Origin: Talpa occidentalis | Taxonomy: Eukaryota > Chordata > Mammalia > Eulipotyphla > Talpidae | Length of the DNA stretch: 64,000 nucleotides | Assembly (NCBI RefSeq): GCF_014898055.3 | Contig: NW_026555331.1 | Location: 98,912,684-98,976,683 of the forward strand | Direction: 5' to 3' | Translations under genes and position numbers: made by a program | Part shown: positions 56,614 through 60,338 of the stretch, piece after piece | Position numbering within the stretch: position 1 is the stretch's first letter | Layout of the letters: each line of letters begins with the position of its first letter | The notes under the pieces: generated by a model | Seen by the model: the letters and a program-made list of their open reading frames with translations, nothing else | Told to the model about the DNA's origin: nothing | The model's database searches: none

Positions 56614-56884
56614 ATCTTTAAAAAAAAGAAAAATGCATTCCCTTAAATAACATTTCTGTTCTTCTATATTCTTTATACTAGACCTACTAAAATGAACTTC
56701 CTATACTTCTTTCCCATTATTTGGTAAATTTTATGTATTTCAGAAATACTTTGAAGAAAGCACAGATCATTGGAAGCTGTTATGCAATCAGCCATGCCTT
56801 TGTATATTTCGCCTATGCAGCAGGATTCCGATATGGGGCCTATTTAATTCAAGCTGGACGAATGACCCCAGAGGGCATGTTCAT
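2521..56884 (+). CDS. ABCB5: ABCB5, partial gene: 12 consecutive internal exons
   Basis: ABC transporter of subfamily B (P-glycoprotein-like full transporter, ATP-driven efflux at the plasma membrane). Twelve exons at 2521-2646, 4173-4376, 16293-16463, 24269-24430, 28791-28931, 39712-39855, 40799-40903, 41100-41177, 45297-45380, 53418-53621, 55167-55267 and 56744-56884 join in one frame (1661 nt, about 553 residues) without stops. In this partial protein Walker A (GPNGSGKST) is at residues 19-27, the Q-loop Gln at 67, the MSGGQ signature at 123-127, the Walker B Asp-Glu at 147-148 and the H-loop His at 179. The linker is about 222-268 and transmembrane helices 7-11 follow. I assign ABCB5 rather than ABCB1 or ABCB4 from the close match of linker and TMD2 to my memory of human ABCB5. 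Introns are phase 0 except the last two, which are phase 2. Both gene ends are outside the window. Confidence 0.95.
2765..2960 (+). repeat. ancient interspersed repeat (MIR/L2-like wording)
   Basis: It reads like an old mammalian repeat containing the phrases CAACAAATATTTATTAAG, TACTATGTGCC and GCTGGGGATACA, followed by a degenerate AATAAATTAAATAA stretch. The family is not resolved by eye. Confidence 0.6.
3619..3846 (+). repeat. tRNA-derived SINE with an internal deletion
   Basis: The head GGCCTCCCCTGGTGGCGCAG is joined directly to GCCTCTGCAGCGCC. About 35 bases present in sister copies between the A box and B box (the TTGAGCGCTG... segment) are missing. The B box GGTTCGATCCC is intact. A short AAAATTG duplication (3612-3618, 3847-3853) flanks it. 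Confidence 0.92.
4173..4376 (+). CDS. ABCB5: ABCB5 exon with Q-loop
   Basis: 204 nt, phase 0/0, with GGCAG before and GTAAGTG after. It encodes [11 protein letters not shown], then [13 protein letters not shown] with the Q-loop Gln that links ATP site and transmembrane domain, and the helical subdomain ending IMEFPN. Its second codon is Thr. My memory of human ABCB5 is Met at this place, the initiator of the beta isoform. Confidence 0.96.
5554..5820 (+). mobile_element. 5'-truncated LINE-1, 3' end only
   Basis: It starts at the last ORF2 codons (TCACTCATAGCAGGAATTT), runs through the G-rich 3' UTR (GGGGAGGG..., AAGGGGGGGTG) and ends in an A/T-rich tail. A 12-bp duplication at 5542-5553 and 5821-5832 delimits it. 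Confidence 0.92.
6456..6505. repeat. CA microsatellite
   Basis: Interrupted CA/CG/TA-type dinucleotide tract (ACACACACAC, CACGCACATG). Confidence 0.9.
6841..7005 (+). mobile_element. 5'-truncated LINE-1, 3' UTR
   Basis: Same 3' UTR as the element at 5554: GGAGACACACTACAG, a G-run, then ATAACCAAAATGAAAATG and an A-rich end near 7005. I did not find a clear target-site duplication. Confidence 0.85.
7869..7898. repeat. GA microsatellite
   Basis: About 15 uninterrupted GA units. Confidence 0.97.
8385..8408. repeat. GT microsatellite
   Basis: About 12 GT units inside the ancient L1. Confidence 0.97.
9388..11188. mobile_element. palindromic (MITE-like) element split by a LINE-1
   Basis: The left part, 9388-9526, starts GGTTGCCAGATCAAATAC and ends ATTTGAAATTCAA. 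The right part, 11124-11188, starts TTGAAATTCAAATTTAACTG and ends TTGCTAAATCTGG. The outer ends are roughly inverted (GCCAGAT versus AAATCTGG). From memory this resembles a palindromic human medium-reiterated repeat. The name is not certain. The split is explained by the L1 at 9527-11123. Confidence 0.65.
9527..11123 (-). mobile_element. 5'-inverted (twin-primed) LINE-1
   Basis: The segment 9527-10027 is the L1 3' end on the minus strand (T-rich end on the left). The segment 10028-11123 is the preceding ORF2 piece on the plus strand, open as 223 residues (10094-10765) and beyond. The pieces meet at the same L1 position, near the MYTPMFI codons. An 11-bp duplication TTGAAATTCAA at 9516-9526 and 11124-11134 flanks the whole. 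The 3' UTR differs from that of the other young L1s here, so it is probably another subfamily. Confidence 0.92.
11588..11765. mobile_element. short DNA-transposon-like repeat
   Basis: About 180 bp inserted in ancient ORF2 sequence. Contains CAACGATGGATCACAG, CTATACCATGTAAGTTTGTG and ATCACCTAATGACTC, wording I associate with a common medium-reiterated non-autonomous DNA element. I cannot name the family with confidence. Confidence 0.55.
11933..12467 (+). pseudogene. UQCRH: UQCRH processed pseudogene
   Basis: Intronless copy of the mRNA for the cytochrome bc1 'hinge' subunit. The reading frame 12002-12277 has the normal 91 codons: MGLEDE start, an acidic Glu-rich run, VDPLTT, then [11 protein letters not shown] and [18 protein letters not shown] end. 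It is dead: codon 37, a Cys of the conserved Cys pattern, is TGA at 12110-12112. Retained 5' and 3' UTR, an AATAAA at 12436-12441, an A-rich tail and a perfect 16-bp duplication (11917-11932 and 12468-12483) show L1-mediated retroposition into an older L1. Substitutions such as Val-to-Met at codon 33 fit neutral drift. Confidence 0.96.
12579..12902 (-). repeat. tRNA-derived SINE, young type
   Basis: Well-preserved, CpG-rich copy: B box GGTTCGATCCC-like on the minus strand near 12830, head GGCCTCCCCGGTGGCGCAG at 12900. A 13-bp duplication at 12566-12578 and 12903-12915 flanks it. It belongs to the young subfamily (TGGGTACAGTCAGAAGC...GGGAGGGTGAGAG). Confidence 0.95.
13627..15054 (-). mobile_element. 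5'-truncated LINE-1 hosting a nested LINE-1
   Basis: Minus-strand 3' end: T-run at 13627, the 3' UTR, and ORF2 C-terminal third with frameshifts (for example 14619-14981 encodes [18 protein letters not shown]). A 16-bp duplication at 13611-13626 and 15055-15070 flanks it. A second L1 tail sits inside at 14059-14171. It inserted into the 3' part of the ancient L1. Confidence 0.95.
14059..14171 (-). mobile_element. very short LINE-1 tail nested in LINE-1
   Basis: 113 bp of L1 3' UTR plus a T/G-rich tail, inserted inside ORF2 of the host L1. A perfect 17-bp duplication (14042-14058 and 14172-14188) proves a separate insertion rather than a rearrangement. Confidence 0.95.
15286..15716. repeat. 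long inverted repeat in an L1 3' UTR
   Basis: The left arm 15286-15469 is the reverse complement of the right arm 15538-15716, at roughly 90 percent identity by eye, with a 68-bp spacer. The right arm is in normal L1 orientation. The left arm plus spacer is an inverted second copy of the same 3' UTR. Arms share GGGGATGTTGATAATGATAA and other private-looking wording, so the copy was made locally. Confidence 0.88.
16293..16463 (+). CDS. ABCB5: ABCB5 exon with signature and Walker B
   Basis: 171 nt, phase 0/0, with CATTAG before and GTAAGTG after. It encodes [12 protein letters not shown], the ABC signature [17 protein letters not shown] and the Walker B strand [12 protein letters not shown] with the catalytic Glu, ending ALEK. 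All residues needed for ATP hydrolysis in NBD1 are present. Confidence 0.97.
17960..18355 (+). mobile_element. LINE-2 3' end
   Basis: Decayed L2 wording: TTTGATCATGTCATGCTTCT, AATCCTCCAATGAGTCCCT, CCCTGGAATGTCAGCTCTC and AATAAAGATTTGTTAAATGG. These are the characteristic final few hundred bases of mammalian L2. No reading frame survives. Confidence 0.8.
19365..19545 (-). repeat. MIR element
   Basis: Reads as a MIR in reverse: TCCTTACAAAAACTCAGTGAG, then GCACACTGAGTCATGAGGAT, then GTCAGAACTTGGATCC and ACCACTGTGCTGTGTCGCC. Confidence 0.75.
19548..19703 (+). repeat. tRNA-derived SINE, 5'-truncated old copy
   Basis: Only the 3' half is present, from AGACCTCTTCTGACTTGCC through CTGCTCCCCTCAACAGTG to the AATAAATACATCTTT tail. 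Confidence 0.88.
19735..20410 (+). mobile_element. ancient LINE-1 3' end
   Basis: Old L1 wording: TGCCATATGATCCAGCAATT, CACAGCAGCATCATTCACAA, TGAATTGTACACTTAAAAG, ending near TTTCATGTTATACATATTTT. Heavily decayed, no coding. Confidence 0.82.
20740..22110 (+). mobile_element. ancient LINE-1 ORF2 remnant
   Basis: Decayed ORF2 from about 20780 (ACCAAAATGACTATCATGC) through 21170-21305, where an open stretch encodes a [20 protein letters not shown] remnant, to ORF2/3' UTR wording near 21900. It is interrupted by the inverted insert at 21010-21148. Confidence 0.8.
21010..21148 (-). other. 139-bp inverted copy of 19741-19870, flanked by duplications
   Basis: The reverse complement of this segment matches 19741-19870 over about 130 bp with few mismatches, including ATATCTTCAAAACCAGCCT and AAGCAAGGACTCAAGTAGAT. 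It is bounded by a perfect 18-bp direct repeat, CTTTACTATAAAGAGCAC, at 20992-21009 and 21149-21166, so it looks inserted rather than locally inverted. There is no poly(A) at either end. Confidence 0.88.
23196..23508 (-). repeat. tRNA-derived SINE, young type
   Basis: Complete, CpG-rich copy with minus-strand head GGCCTCCCCGGTGGCGCAG at about 23507 and a long T-run at 23196. A perfect 18-bp duplication at 23178-23195 and 23509-23526 flanks it. Probably a recent insertion. Confidence 0.96.
23618..23657. repeat. TA microsatellite
   Basis: Two TA runs separated by one dinucleotide break. Confidence 0.95.
23817..24088 (-). repeat. tRNA-derived SINE, young type
   Basis: Complete copy. The flanking 13-bp repeats CTATTCATGCAAT (23804-23816) and CTATTTATGCAAT (24089-24101) differ at one base. 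It ends only 180 bp upstream of the exon at 24269, close to the expected branch-point region. Confidence 0.94.
24269..24430 (+). CDS. ABCB5: ABCB5 exon with H-loop
   Basis: 162 nt, phase 0/0, GGAAG before and GTAATG after. It encodes [21 protein letters not shown] with the H-loop His (switch), followed by [20 protein letters not shown] and the end of NBD1, LAMSQ. Matches the family closely. Confidence 0.97.
25594..25863 (-). repeat. tRNA-derived SINE, old type
   Basis: Decayed copy, minus-strand head GGTATCCCTGGTGGAGCAG near 25862. Imperfect flanking repeats ATTATGAGAATTTTTTT and ATTGTGAGATTTTTTT. Confidence 0.9.
26275..26475 (+). repeat. MIR element
   Basis: Wording of a decayed MIR: TTAAAGTTACATTGGAGTCA, then GACTTTGAGCAAATTATTTA, CTGCACCTCAATTTTCTAA and AGATGCAGAAAATAATAGTA. 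Confidence 0.8.
26523..26782 (-). repeat. tRNA-derived SINE, intermediate type
   Basis: Complete copy with an internal shortening near GGACCCTCGCCCGGTGGCC. A 9-bp duplication ATTAGTATT at 26514-26522 and 26783-26791 flanks it. Confidence 0.92.
27010..27293 (+). repeat. tRNA-derived SINE, young type, intact Pol III boxes
   Basis: Full copy with A box TGGCGCAGTGG, B box GGTTCGATCCC about 55 bp downstream, AATAAA repeats and TCTT before poly(A). A perfect 16-bp duplication at 26994-27009 and 27294-27309 flanks it. Confidence 0.96.
27905..28465 (-). mobile_element. 5'-truncated LINE-1
   Basis: Minus-strand L1 3' end. The last 119 codons of ORF2 are open (28084-28443, [19 protein letters not shown]... 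to the [10 protein letters not shown] terminus), followed by the C-rich 3' UTR complement and a T-run. A perfect 14-bp duplication at 27891-27904 and 28466-28479 flanks it. Recent by its conserved frame. Confidence 0.95.
28791..28931 (+). CDS. ABCB5: ABCB5 linker exon
   Basis: 141 nt, phase 0/0, TTTAAG before and GTAACG after. It encodes the charged linker between the two halves: [18 protein letters not shown], then [21 protein letters not shown]. The linker is the least conserved part of the protein in the family. Its 47-residue length equals that of human ABCB5 as I remember it. Confidence 0.94.
29185..29490 (+). repeat. tRNA-derived SINE, young type
   Basis: Intact head and B box, tail AATAAATAAACAAACAAACA with an extra unique stretch before poly(A). 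A perfect 15-bp duplication at 29170-29184 and 29491-29505 flanks it. Confidence 0.95.
29506..30800 (+). mobile_element. ancient LINE-1 ORF2 and 3' UTR, split by a SINE
   Basis: Plus-strand pieces 29506-29820 and 30161-30800. Wording includes ATGGTGTTGGGAAAATTGG, AAAATGGATTAAAGATTTGG, TGATCCAGCAATTCCACTTC and AGCTGTGGTATATATACCC. The frame is destroyed. The two pieces are continuous if the SINE at 29841-30140 is removed. Confidence 0.85.
29841..30140 (-). repeat. tRNA-derived SINE, young type
   Basis: Complete copy flanked by a perfect 20-bp duplication (29821-29840 and 30141-30160), the longest in the window. Near-consensus sequence indicates recent insertion. Confidence 0.97.
32280..32400 (-). 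repeat. MIR element
   Basis: MIR wording in reverse: GTTAACATTTATTGAGTACT, then AACAATCCTACAAGATAAG and a decayed ATCTCCCAGGGGAAGATAAG. Confidence 0.78.
32658..36485 (-). pseudogene. LINE-1 ORF2 (endonuclease and reverse transcriptase), frameshifted
   Basis: Starts 36485 ([19 protein letters not shown]). The endonuclease domain is in the first 335 codons, with [13 protein letters not shown] and [10 protein letters not shown] motifs. The reverse-transcriptase part is in two further open blocks, 34811-35200 ([11 protein letters not shown]) and 32658-34703 ([20 protein letters not shown]). A C-terminal Cys/His cluster [18 protein letters not shown] is present. Frame changes occur near 35481-35500, at a homopolymer-rich AAAAAAACCCCAAAACC-type stretch, and near 34831-34845. 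Apart from these the frames are long and motif-complete, so the copy is young. Assembly error at the homopolymer is possible. Confidence 0.93.
36559..37627 (-). pseudogene. LINE-1 ORF1 (RNA-binding chaperone), frameshifted
   Basis: N-terminal block 37343-37627 (basic, likely start at the second Met, [15 protein letters not shown]). Then a one-base frame change near 37360-37370. The main block down to 36559 has a coiled coil ([14 protein letters not shown]...ISALED), the RRM start [12 protein letters not shown] and the C-terminal domain with ARHIIVKL and [14 protein letters not shown]2 begins 73 bp downstream. In the L1 cycle this protein trimerises and coats its RNA. Confidence 0.92.
37590..38951 (-). 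promoter_or_regulatory. LINE-1 5' UTR, GC-rich, with tandem units
   Basis: About 1.35 kb, strikingly GC- and CpG-rich compared with the AT-rich surroundings. Two successive units (about 37636-37822 and 37823-38045) share AGTCTTTA...GAAG, GTCCCTGT-CTAAAATG, GGACACACTCCC and GCGCCTGGTCTGCCCC. A partial unit precedes them. The region is expected to carry the internal Pol II promoter of the L1, firing to the left. Its opposite face points toward the ABCB5 exon at 39712. Confidence 0.75.
38991..39236 (-). repeat. tRNA-derived SINE, old type
   Basis: Shortened near the B box (CACGTGAACTCGTGCTGC). A perfect 16-bp duplication at 38975-38990 and 39237-39252 flanks it. Only 25 bp from the 5' end of the full-length L1. 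Confidence 0.93.
39712..39855 (+). CDS. ABCB5: ABCB5 exon, start of TMD2
   Basis: 144 nt, phase 0/0, TTATAG before and GTAAGT after. It encodes [19 protein letters not shown] and then the first helix of the second transmembrane domain, [24 protein letters not shown] just before the helix is typical of this family. Confidence 0.96.
39856..40798 (+). other. ABCB5: ABCB5 intron
   Basis: 943 bp, no recognised repeat. Pyrimidine tract and TTTTCAG precede the next exon. Confidence 0.9.
40799..40903 (+). CDS. ABCB5: ABCB5 exon, extracellular loop and next helix
   Basis: 105 nt, phase 0/0. It encodes [18 protein letters not shown] (loop) and the hydrophobic helix [17 protein letters not shown]. Flanked by TTTTCAG and GTAAGC. 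Confidence 0.96.
40975..41065. repeat. short degenerate tandem repeats (ACTAAATA type)
   Basis: Repeated AATAACTAAATA, AGTAACTAAATATAG and AACTAAATATTACAAAG units fill most of the 196-bp intron between two exons. Confidence 0.85.
41100..41177 (+). CDS. ABCB5: ABCB5 exon, intracellular helix
   Basis: 78 nt, phase 0/0, TTTTCCAG before and GTGAGT after. It encodes [20 protein letters not shown] and KAMLYQ, the cytoplasmic extension that couples to the nucleotide-binding domain. Confidence 0.96.
41545..41820 (-). mobile_element. ancient LINE-1 3' UTR
   Basis: Minus-strand wording: TTATTGAGGTAACTTTGATT, AGAATCACACCTCTATAACT, then TATGAGTGAAATCATCCTGT at the ORF2 end. Confidence 0.8.
43583..44060 (-). 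mobile_element. ancient LINE-1 3' UTR and ORF2 end
   Basis: Minus strand: TATTTTTATTGAGGAAACAA, TATAAGTGAAAGCATCCATT, TGAGTATTATTCCATTGTG and TTATCCATTCATCTGACAC. Same family of old tails as 41545. Confidence 0.85.
44498..44909 (-). pseudogene. RPL31: RPL31 processed pseudogene
   Basis: Intronless minus-strand copy of the ribosomal protein L31 mRNA. Frame from 44886 ([11 protein letters not shown]) to the ancestral stop at 44549-44551. Recognisable blocks are RSAINxVVTRxYTI-like, [28 protein letters not shown] and [14 protein letters not shown]. About 13-14 codons after GIR (the Arg-rich segment) are deleted. A later one-base loss shifts the frame and gives a stop at 44575. A degenerate T-rich tail, AATAAA on the minus strand at about 44530, and a 12-bp duplication (44486-44497 and 44910-44921) complete the picture. 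Confidence 0.95.
45297..45380 (+). CDS. ABCB5: ABCB5 exon ([13 protein letters not shown])
   Basis: 84 nt, phase 0/0, ACCTAG before and GTATGT after. It encodes [19 protein letters not shown] and ATDIAQIQG, the conserved coupling-helix region of TMD2. Confidence 0.96.
45957..46238 (+). repeat. tRNA-derived SINE, old type
   Basis: Starts GGCCTCCCTGGTGGCGCAAG and ends in decayed AATAAATAAAG and AAGTCTTTAAAAA. Several indels. I could not define a duplication. Confidence 0.9.
46377..46638 (-). repeat. tRNA-derived SINE, young type
   Basis: Nearly complete, with an internal loss at CCCTCCAGGCCGGAGGATC. An 11-bp duplication CCCACTTTTAA at 46366-46376 and 46639-46649 flanks it. Confidence 0.93.
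46650..49560. other. repeat-poor intronic block, nature unknown
   Basis: 2.9 kb with no SINE, L1, L2 or MIR that I can recognise and no open frame over 60 codons. It contains one 24-bp tandem duplication at 48643-48700. The wording is like unique or untranslated-region DNA. I do not know what it is. Confidence 0.5.
49585..49720. repeat. AT-rich microsatellite cluster
   Basis: Successive TA runs, an imperfect ATTATA palindromic stretch and more TA runs. A 90-codon frame across it is low-complexity. Confidence 0.92.
49864..50141 (+). mobile_element. 5'-truncated LINE-1 3' end
   Basis: Starts GCAGGAATTTAGAAAACC at the end of ORF2, then the G-rich 3' UTR and an A-rich tail with AAAG repeats. 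A 9-bp duplication AAGAAGTAG at 49855-49863 and 50142-50150 flanks it. Confidence 0.9.
50160..50970 (-). other. intronic sequence with possible coding remnant on the minus strand
   Basis: Read on the minus strand between about 50640 and 50165, stretches in shifting frames look like charged, coiled-coil-type protein (for example [13 protein letters not shown] and [10 protein letters not shown]) broken by stops. It may be a decayed retrocopy. I do not recognise the parent gene and chance is possible. Confidence 0.3.
50982..51260 (-). repeat. tRNA-derived SINE, old type
   Basis: Complete but diverged. A 12-bp duplication TTGGATGTTTTT at 50970-50981 and 51261-51272 flanks it. Confidence 0.93.
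52010..52432 (+). repeat. ancient LTR-like repeat
   Basis: About 420 bp: TTTGCTAGAACTACCATAAC, GGTGACTTAAACAACAGGA, AGAACACCAGTCTTACTG, CTCCAAATACAGTCACATTC, ending TTCAGCCCACAACA. I know this wording as a common old mammalian repeat but cannot name its family by eye. No coding. Confidence 0.65.
53418..53621 (+). CDS. ABCB5: ABCB5 exon, TMD2 helices
   Basis: 204 nt, phase 0/0, TTGCAG before and GTACAG after. It encodes [17 protein letters not shown], then two closely spaced helices ([20 protein letters not shown] and [16 protein letters not shown]), and the cytoplasmic [14 protein letters not shown]. Confidence 0.97.
53622..55166 (+). other. ABCB5: ABCB5 intron
   Basis: 1.5 kb with a MIR-like patch near 53790-53900. 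The rest is unassigned. It ends TTTTACAAG. Confidence 0.88.
53790..53900 (+). repeat. MIR-like remnant
   Basis: Contains TTTAGAGCATGGAGTCA, TTCTATCACTGACAAATGTG and GTTAGACCTCAATTTATTC, in the order of a MIR. Confidence 0.65.
55167..55267 (+). CDS. ABCB5: ABCB5 exon, intracellular loop
   Basis: 101 nt, phase 0 in and phase 2 out, ACAAG before and GTAATT after. It encodes [20 protein letters not shown] and [13 protein letters not shown] plus two bases of Arg, completed by the next exon. Confidence 0.96.
55551..55843 (+). repeat. tRNA-derived SINE, hybrid-looking
   Basis: The head resembles the young type (GGTTGAGCGCTGGGTTGCG) and the 3' half the older one (CACACCTCTGGCCTGTATTC). No duplication was identified with confidence. 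Confidence 0.92.
56303..56625 (+). repeat. tRNA-derived SINE, young, expanded AAAT tail
   Basis: Intact A/B boxes, then about 16 uninterrupted AAAT units at 56551-56614, TCTTT and poly(A). Ends 118 bp before the exon at 56744. The AAAT run should be length-polymorphic. Confidence 0.95.
56744..56884 (+). CDS. ABCB5: ABCB5 exon, last in window
   Basis: 141 nt, phase 2 in and out, TTTCAG before and GTAAGT after. It encodes [35 protein letters not shown] (penultimate TMD2 helix) and [11 protein letters not shown]. Exons for the final helix and NBD2 must lie beyond 64000. Confidence 0.97.
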
Positions 56885-57524
56885 GTAAGTTGAATAAATA
56901 TATGAACACTTTATAACCAGAAAGTTAAAGGGCATTGTCATTTAAATCACATGTGTAAAAAAGACATGCTTGGAAATATTTTCTTTATTATTTAATATCT
57001 GAAAGTACGGTCGAGCTGGTAAAATACTACTACTGATATAACACAAATAATCTGAGTTAAATGCTCAAATAAACTATTCCCTGCTTTGGTTTACTAGACT
57101 AAGGAAATAGGAAGATAAATATCCATTCCTTCAAGAATTTGTGAGGCTTAATGGAACTCCAAGGGTGGAGCTGGCATTAATAGTTGTGACTGTAAATCAG
57201 TGAGGCTGAGTTCTTTGCTAAGCAAATACTCCAGAAGAAACACATATAAATGAGTATTTCCCTTTAGAAAAGTCATACTCAAAATTGATCATGGCACCTC
57301 AATGATGCTGCCTCATCCCACTACATTTGTTGGAGCAGTTACTTTAAAGAATTCTGTTCACATAGTTATGAATTTCTCTACTTTATGGGAACACCTAAAT
57401 TCAACTTCTCAAATTAGAAAAATTAGTTTTGATGGTTAAATCTGAGCTTCCTATACTTCCTTAAGATACCAGACATGTTGCTAAAGTATGTCATAATATC
57501 ATTGTTAAACATTTAGAACTAGAG

Positions 57525-57801
57525 GGCCTCCCCCGTGGCGCAAGGAGTTAAGCACAACACTACAAAGCTATCCGCAGCCTCCTCAGCTCAAGTTCGATCC
57601 CGGCTGGCCAGGGAGCTACCCACATGTTGCAGCAGGCCTCTCCTGCCTCACCCGCTGCTCCCCTCCCCAGTGTATTTCAGACAGCCTGCCTGTTCTGCTC
57701 ACCACTCTGTCTCTGGTGAATCCTCTCACCCCCCGCATCTCTGGCCTGTACCCCAGTTCTTGTATAAATAAATAAATAAATAAATAAATCTTAAAAAAAA
57801 A
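57525..57801 (+). repeat. tRNA-derived SINE, intermediate type
   Basis: Complete, with B box AGTTCGATCCC. A 14-bp duplication ATTTAGAACTAGAG at 57511-57524 and 57802-57815 flanks it. Confidence 0.95.
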
Positions 57802-57957
57802 ATTTAGAACTAGAGAAATCCAAAAAGTATTTGACTCCAAAACGTAACCTTATGTTCATTCATTTATTTTAACAAACCCACCAAAGCATACTCATCAAAG
57901 CAAGGATCAGCCTCTTCAAAATAATGACTTGGAGAGTACCAAGAATGCTGCCATTGG

Positions 57958-58452
57958 CCTCCCCCGTGGCTCAGCAGGTTGAGCGCTGCACTATGAAGCT
58001 GTCTGCAGCTTCTGCAGTGCCAGTTCGATTCCCGGCTGGCCAGGGAGAAACTCACATGGCATGACAGACCTCTCCTGCCACGCCCGCTGCTCCCCTCAGC
58101 AGTGTCTTCGGTCCGTTTGCCTGTTCTGCTCCCCACTCTGTCTCTGGTGAATCCTCTCACCCTCCCATGCCTCTGACTGTATCCGAGTTCTTGTATAAAT
58201 AAATAAATCTTTAAAAAAAAAAAAAGAAAAATACCGGATGGTCTCACTCATAGCAGGAATCTAGAAAACTTAAATAAGGGACCAGGAAAATGAATATAAG
58301 AAAGTGAAAATCAAAATCAACAAAAAACTATGAACCAGAGACACTTTTTGGGGGGTGGGGAGCGGGAGGGGAAGGATTGGGGTCAGAATGGGGCGTTTGC
58401 AATTGTATGGGGAAATATAAAAATAAAATTTAATATTTAAAAAAAAAAAAAA
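57958..58452 (+). mobile_element. chimeric retroelement: SINE fused to LINE-1 tail
   Basis: Positions 57958-58222 are a SINE, complete to its AATAAATCTTT and poly(A). It is followed at once, same strand, by an L1 3' end (58226-58452) starting at ACCGGATGGTCTCACTC and ending in poly(A). One 17-bp duplication flanks the pair (57941-57957 and 58453-58469, one mismatch). No duplication lies at the junction. The two were probably inserted together. Confidence 0.87.
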
Positions 58453-60082
58453 AAGAATGCTGCATTTGGCAAAGCATGCTGGAAACTCCTCTTTGGGATT
58501 TGTCTCCCATAACATAGGCACATTTTTATAATTTCCTCATTGGTGGCTCATATTTATACTTTGAAGATATACTCAGTTTGAGGAAATAACCAAATTTCAT
58601 TTGAAGTCAAATAATTTCAGAGTAACATGGAATAATTTTTAGTTTCTATTTATATGTCTGTGTAAGTATGTATGTATTTATCAAACATTAATTGAGTGCC
58701 CAGGAAGTTTCTTTGCTAGGCACTCAAAAGAAAACAGTCCACCTTTTACCAACCCAGTATTTCTGATTCTAACCTGATTCGAAGGTCACTCAGTGGTTTC
58801 TAGGAAGCAGATTTCCTTGTAAAATGAAATATCTGTTTAAATTACAGGTTTTCTGTTCTGCTACATAAAGTATATTCTCCCACTCTCTAAAACAGTGCAT
58901 GGTATTGCTTAAAGTGATTATATAAACCACAATTTAGCCTTGGGCTTCATTCTGATTATACAACTAATTATTCAAATAGGTTAACAAGCAACTAAATGCA
59001 GAATCATCTAAGTTAATTTATTGAGCTCACAACCTGTACTATTAGCAAGTTTTTCTCTTGGTCCTAATGTAATACAGGTTATCCCAAGTTTAAAAGTTGG
59101 TTAAATTCCAGTAGTTTACTTGCAAGCCAATTTTTAAGAATCAGAACATATTTTCCCTATGTTGCTATAAACTTTTTGCCATCATCTTTAAATCTCCAGA
59201 GTTTTAAAGGGGATCCCATTCCTTCAGAAGAGTTGGTATTCTATATTAGTAGGGAACAAACCTATACATATACCAATGTGGGTTTATCAGTACTCACAGA
59301 AAAGTTTTCATTTTGAAAAGCAATTTTGGCCCAAGTGAATTTTTTAATGAACTTACCTGATGATGGTATAAAAAAGCAATCAATAAAGAACCATCTCATC
59401 TTTCCAACACCAAATTTTATCAGGTTAGCACATGGTCCACCATGTCTGCCCCTCAGTGGAAATACAAAATTTCCTTATCTATGATGGCTTCTTGTGTTCA
59501 TCTCTTCACATCAGTTTCTCCAGCTCTGCTATTTCTTTTATGACCTTAAGAAGAGAGAAATCTCTTGTGACCCTAAATCCCCTTCTACCTAATTCCAATA
59601 TCTCTTCCTCCCTTACAGCAAAACAAATTTCAAAGAATTGCCTGTATTTGTTCTTTAGAACTTCTCATCTCCAGTCTCCTAAATTCATTCCAGTAAAGCC
59701 TATTCCCTACCATACTACTATCAAGGTTACCACTGATCCCCTTCTCGCCCACCCATACAGTAATCCAGTGCTCAGTTCTCCAATATCACTTGACCTCTCA
59801 GCAGCCTTTGACACTCTCCTTCCTGAGACACACATTTTCTTCTGTAGGCTTTCTCCTTTATAATTGGTTCTTCCTCCTCCCCTCCTTCATTTCCTTTATT
59901 AGCTAGTTTTTCTGTCAGGCCCATGTATTAGAGATTTCTTCATCTACATAGATGATTTTAAATATCACCTGTGTCCTTATAACTCCCTTCTGGGTGTTTC
60001 CAATTCTGGTCCTGCCCCCTGAACACCACATACTTATCCAACTGTCTATTGGACATTTCCACTTGGGTGTCTAAATATATCT

Positions 60083-60338
60083 TTTTTTTTTTAAGATTTA
60101 TTTATTTATTTATACAAGATTCGGGGTACAGGCCAGATGCGCAGGAGGGTGAGAGGATTCACCAGAGACAGAGCGGGGAACAGAACAGGAAGACTGATGA
60201 AATACACTGCTGAGGGGAGCAGCGGGTGAGTGAGGAGAGGTCTGCTGTGCCATGTGGGACCCTCCCTGGCTGGCCAGGATCGAACCCGCACAGCTTCACT
60301 GCGCGGCGCTCAACCGCCTGTGACACCAGGGGAGGCCC
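60083..60338 (-). repeat. tRNA-derived SINE inside LINE-2
   Basis: Intermediate-type copy with a decayed head region. Short flanking repeat AATAT(AT)CTT. Inserted in the L2 fragment. Confidence 0.92.

Larger units (their letters stand above)
55268..56743 (+). other. ABCB5: ABCB5 intron
   Basis: SINEs at 55551-55843 and 56303-56625. The sequence between them is unassigned. It ends TGTATTTCAG. Confidence 0.9.
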
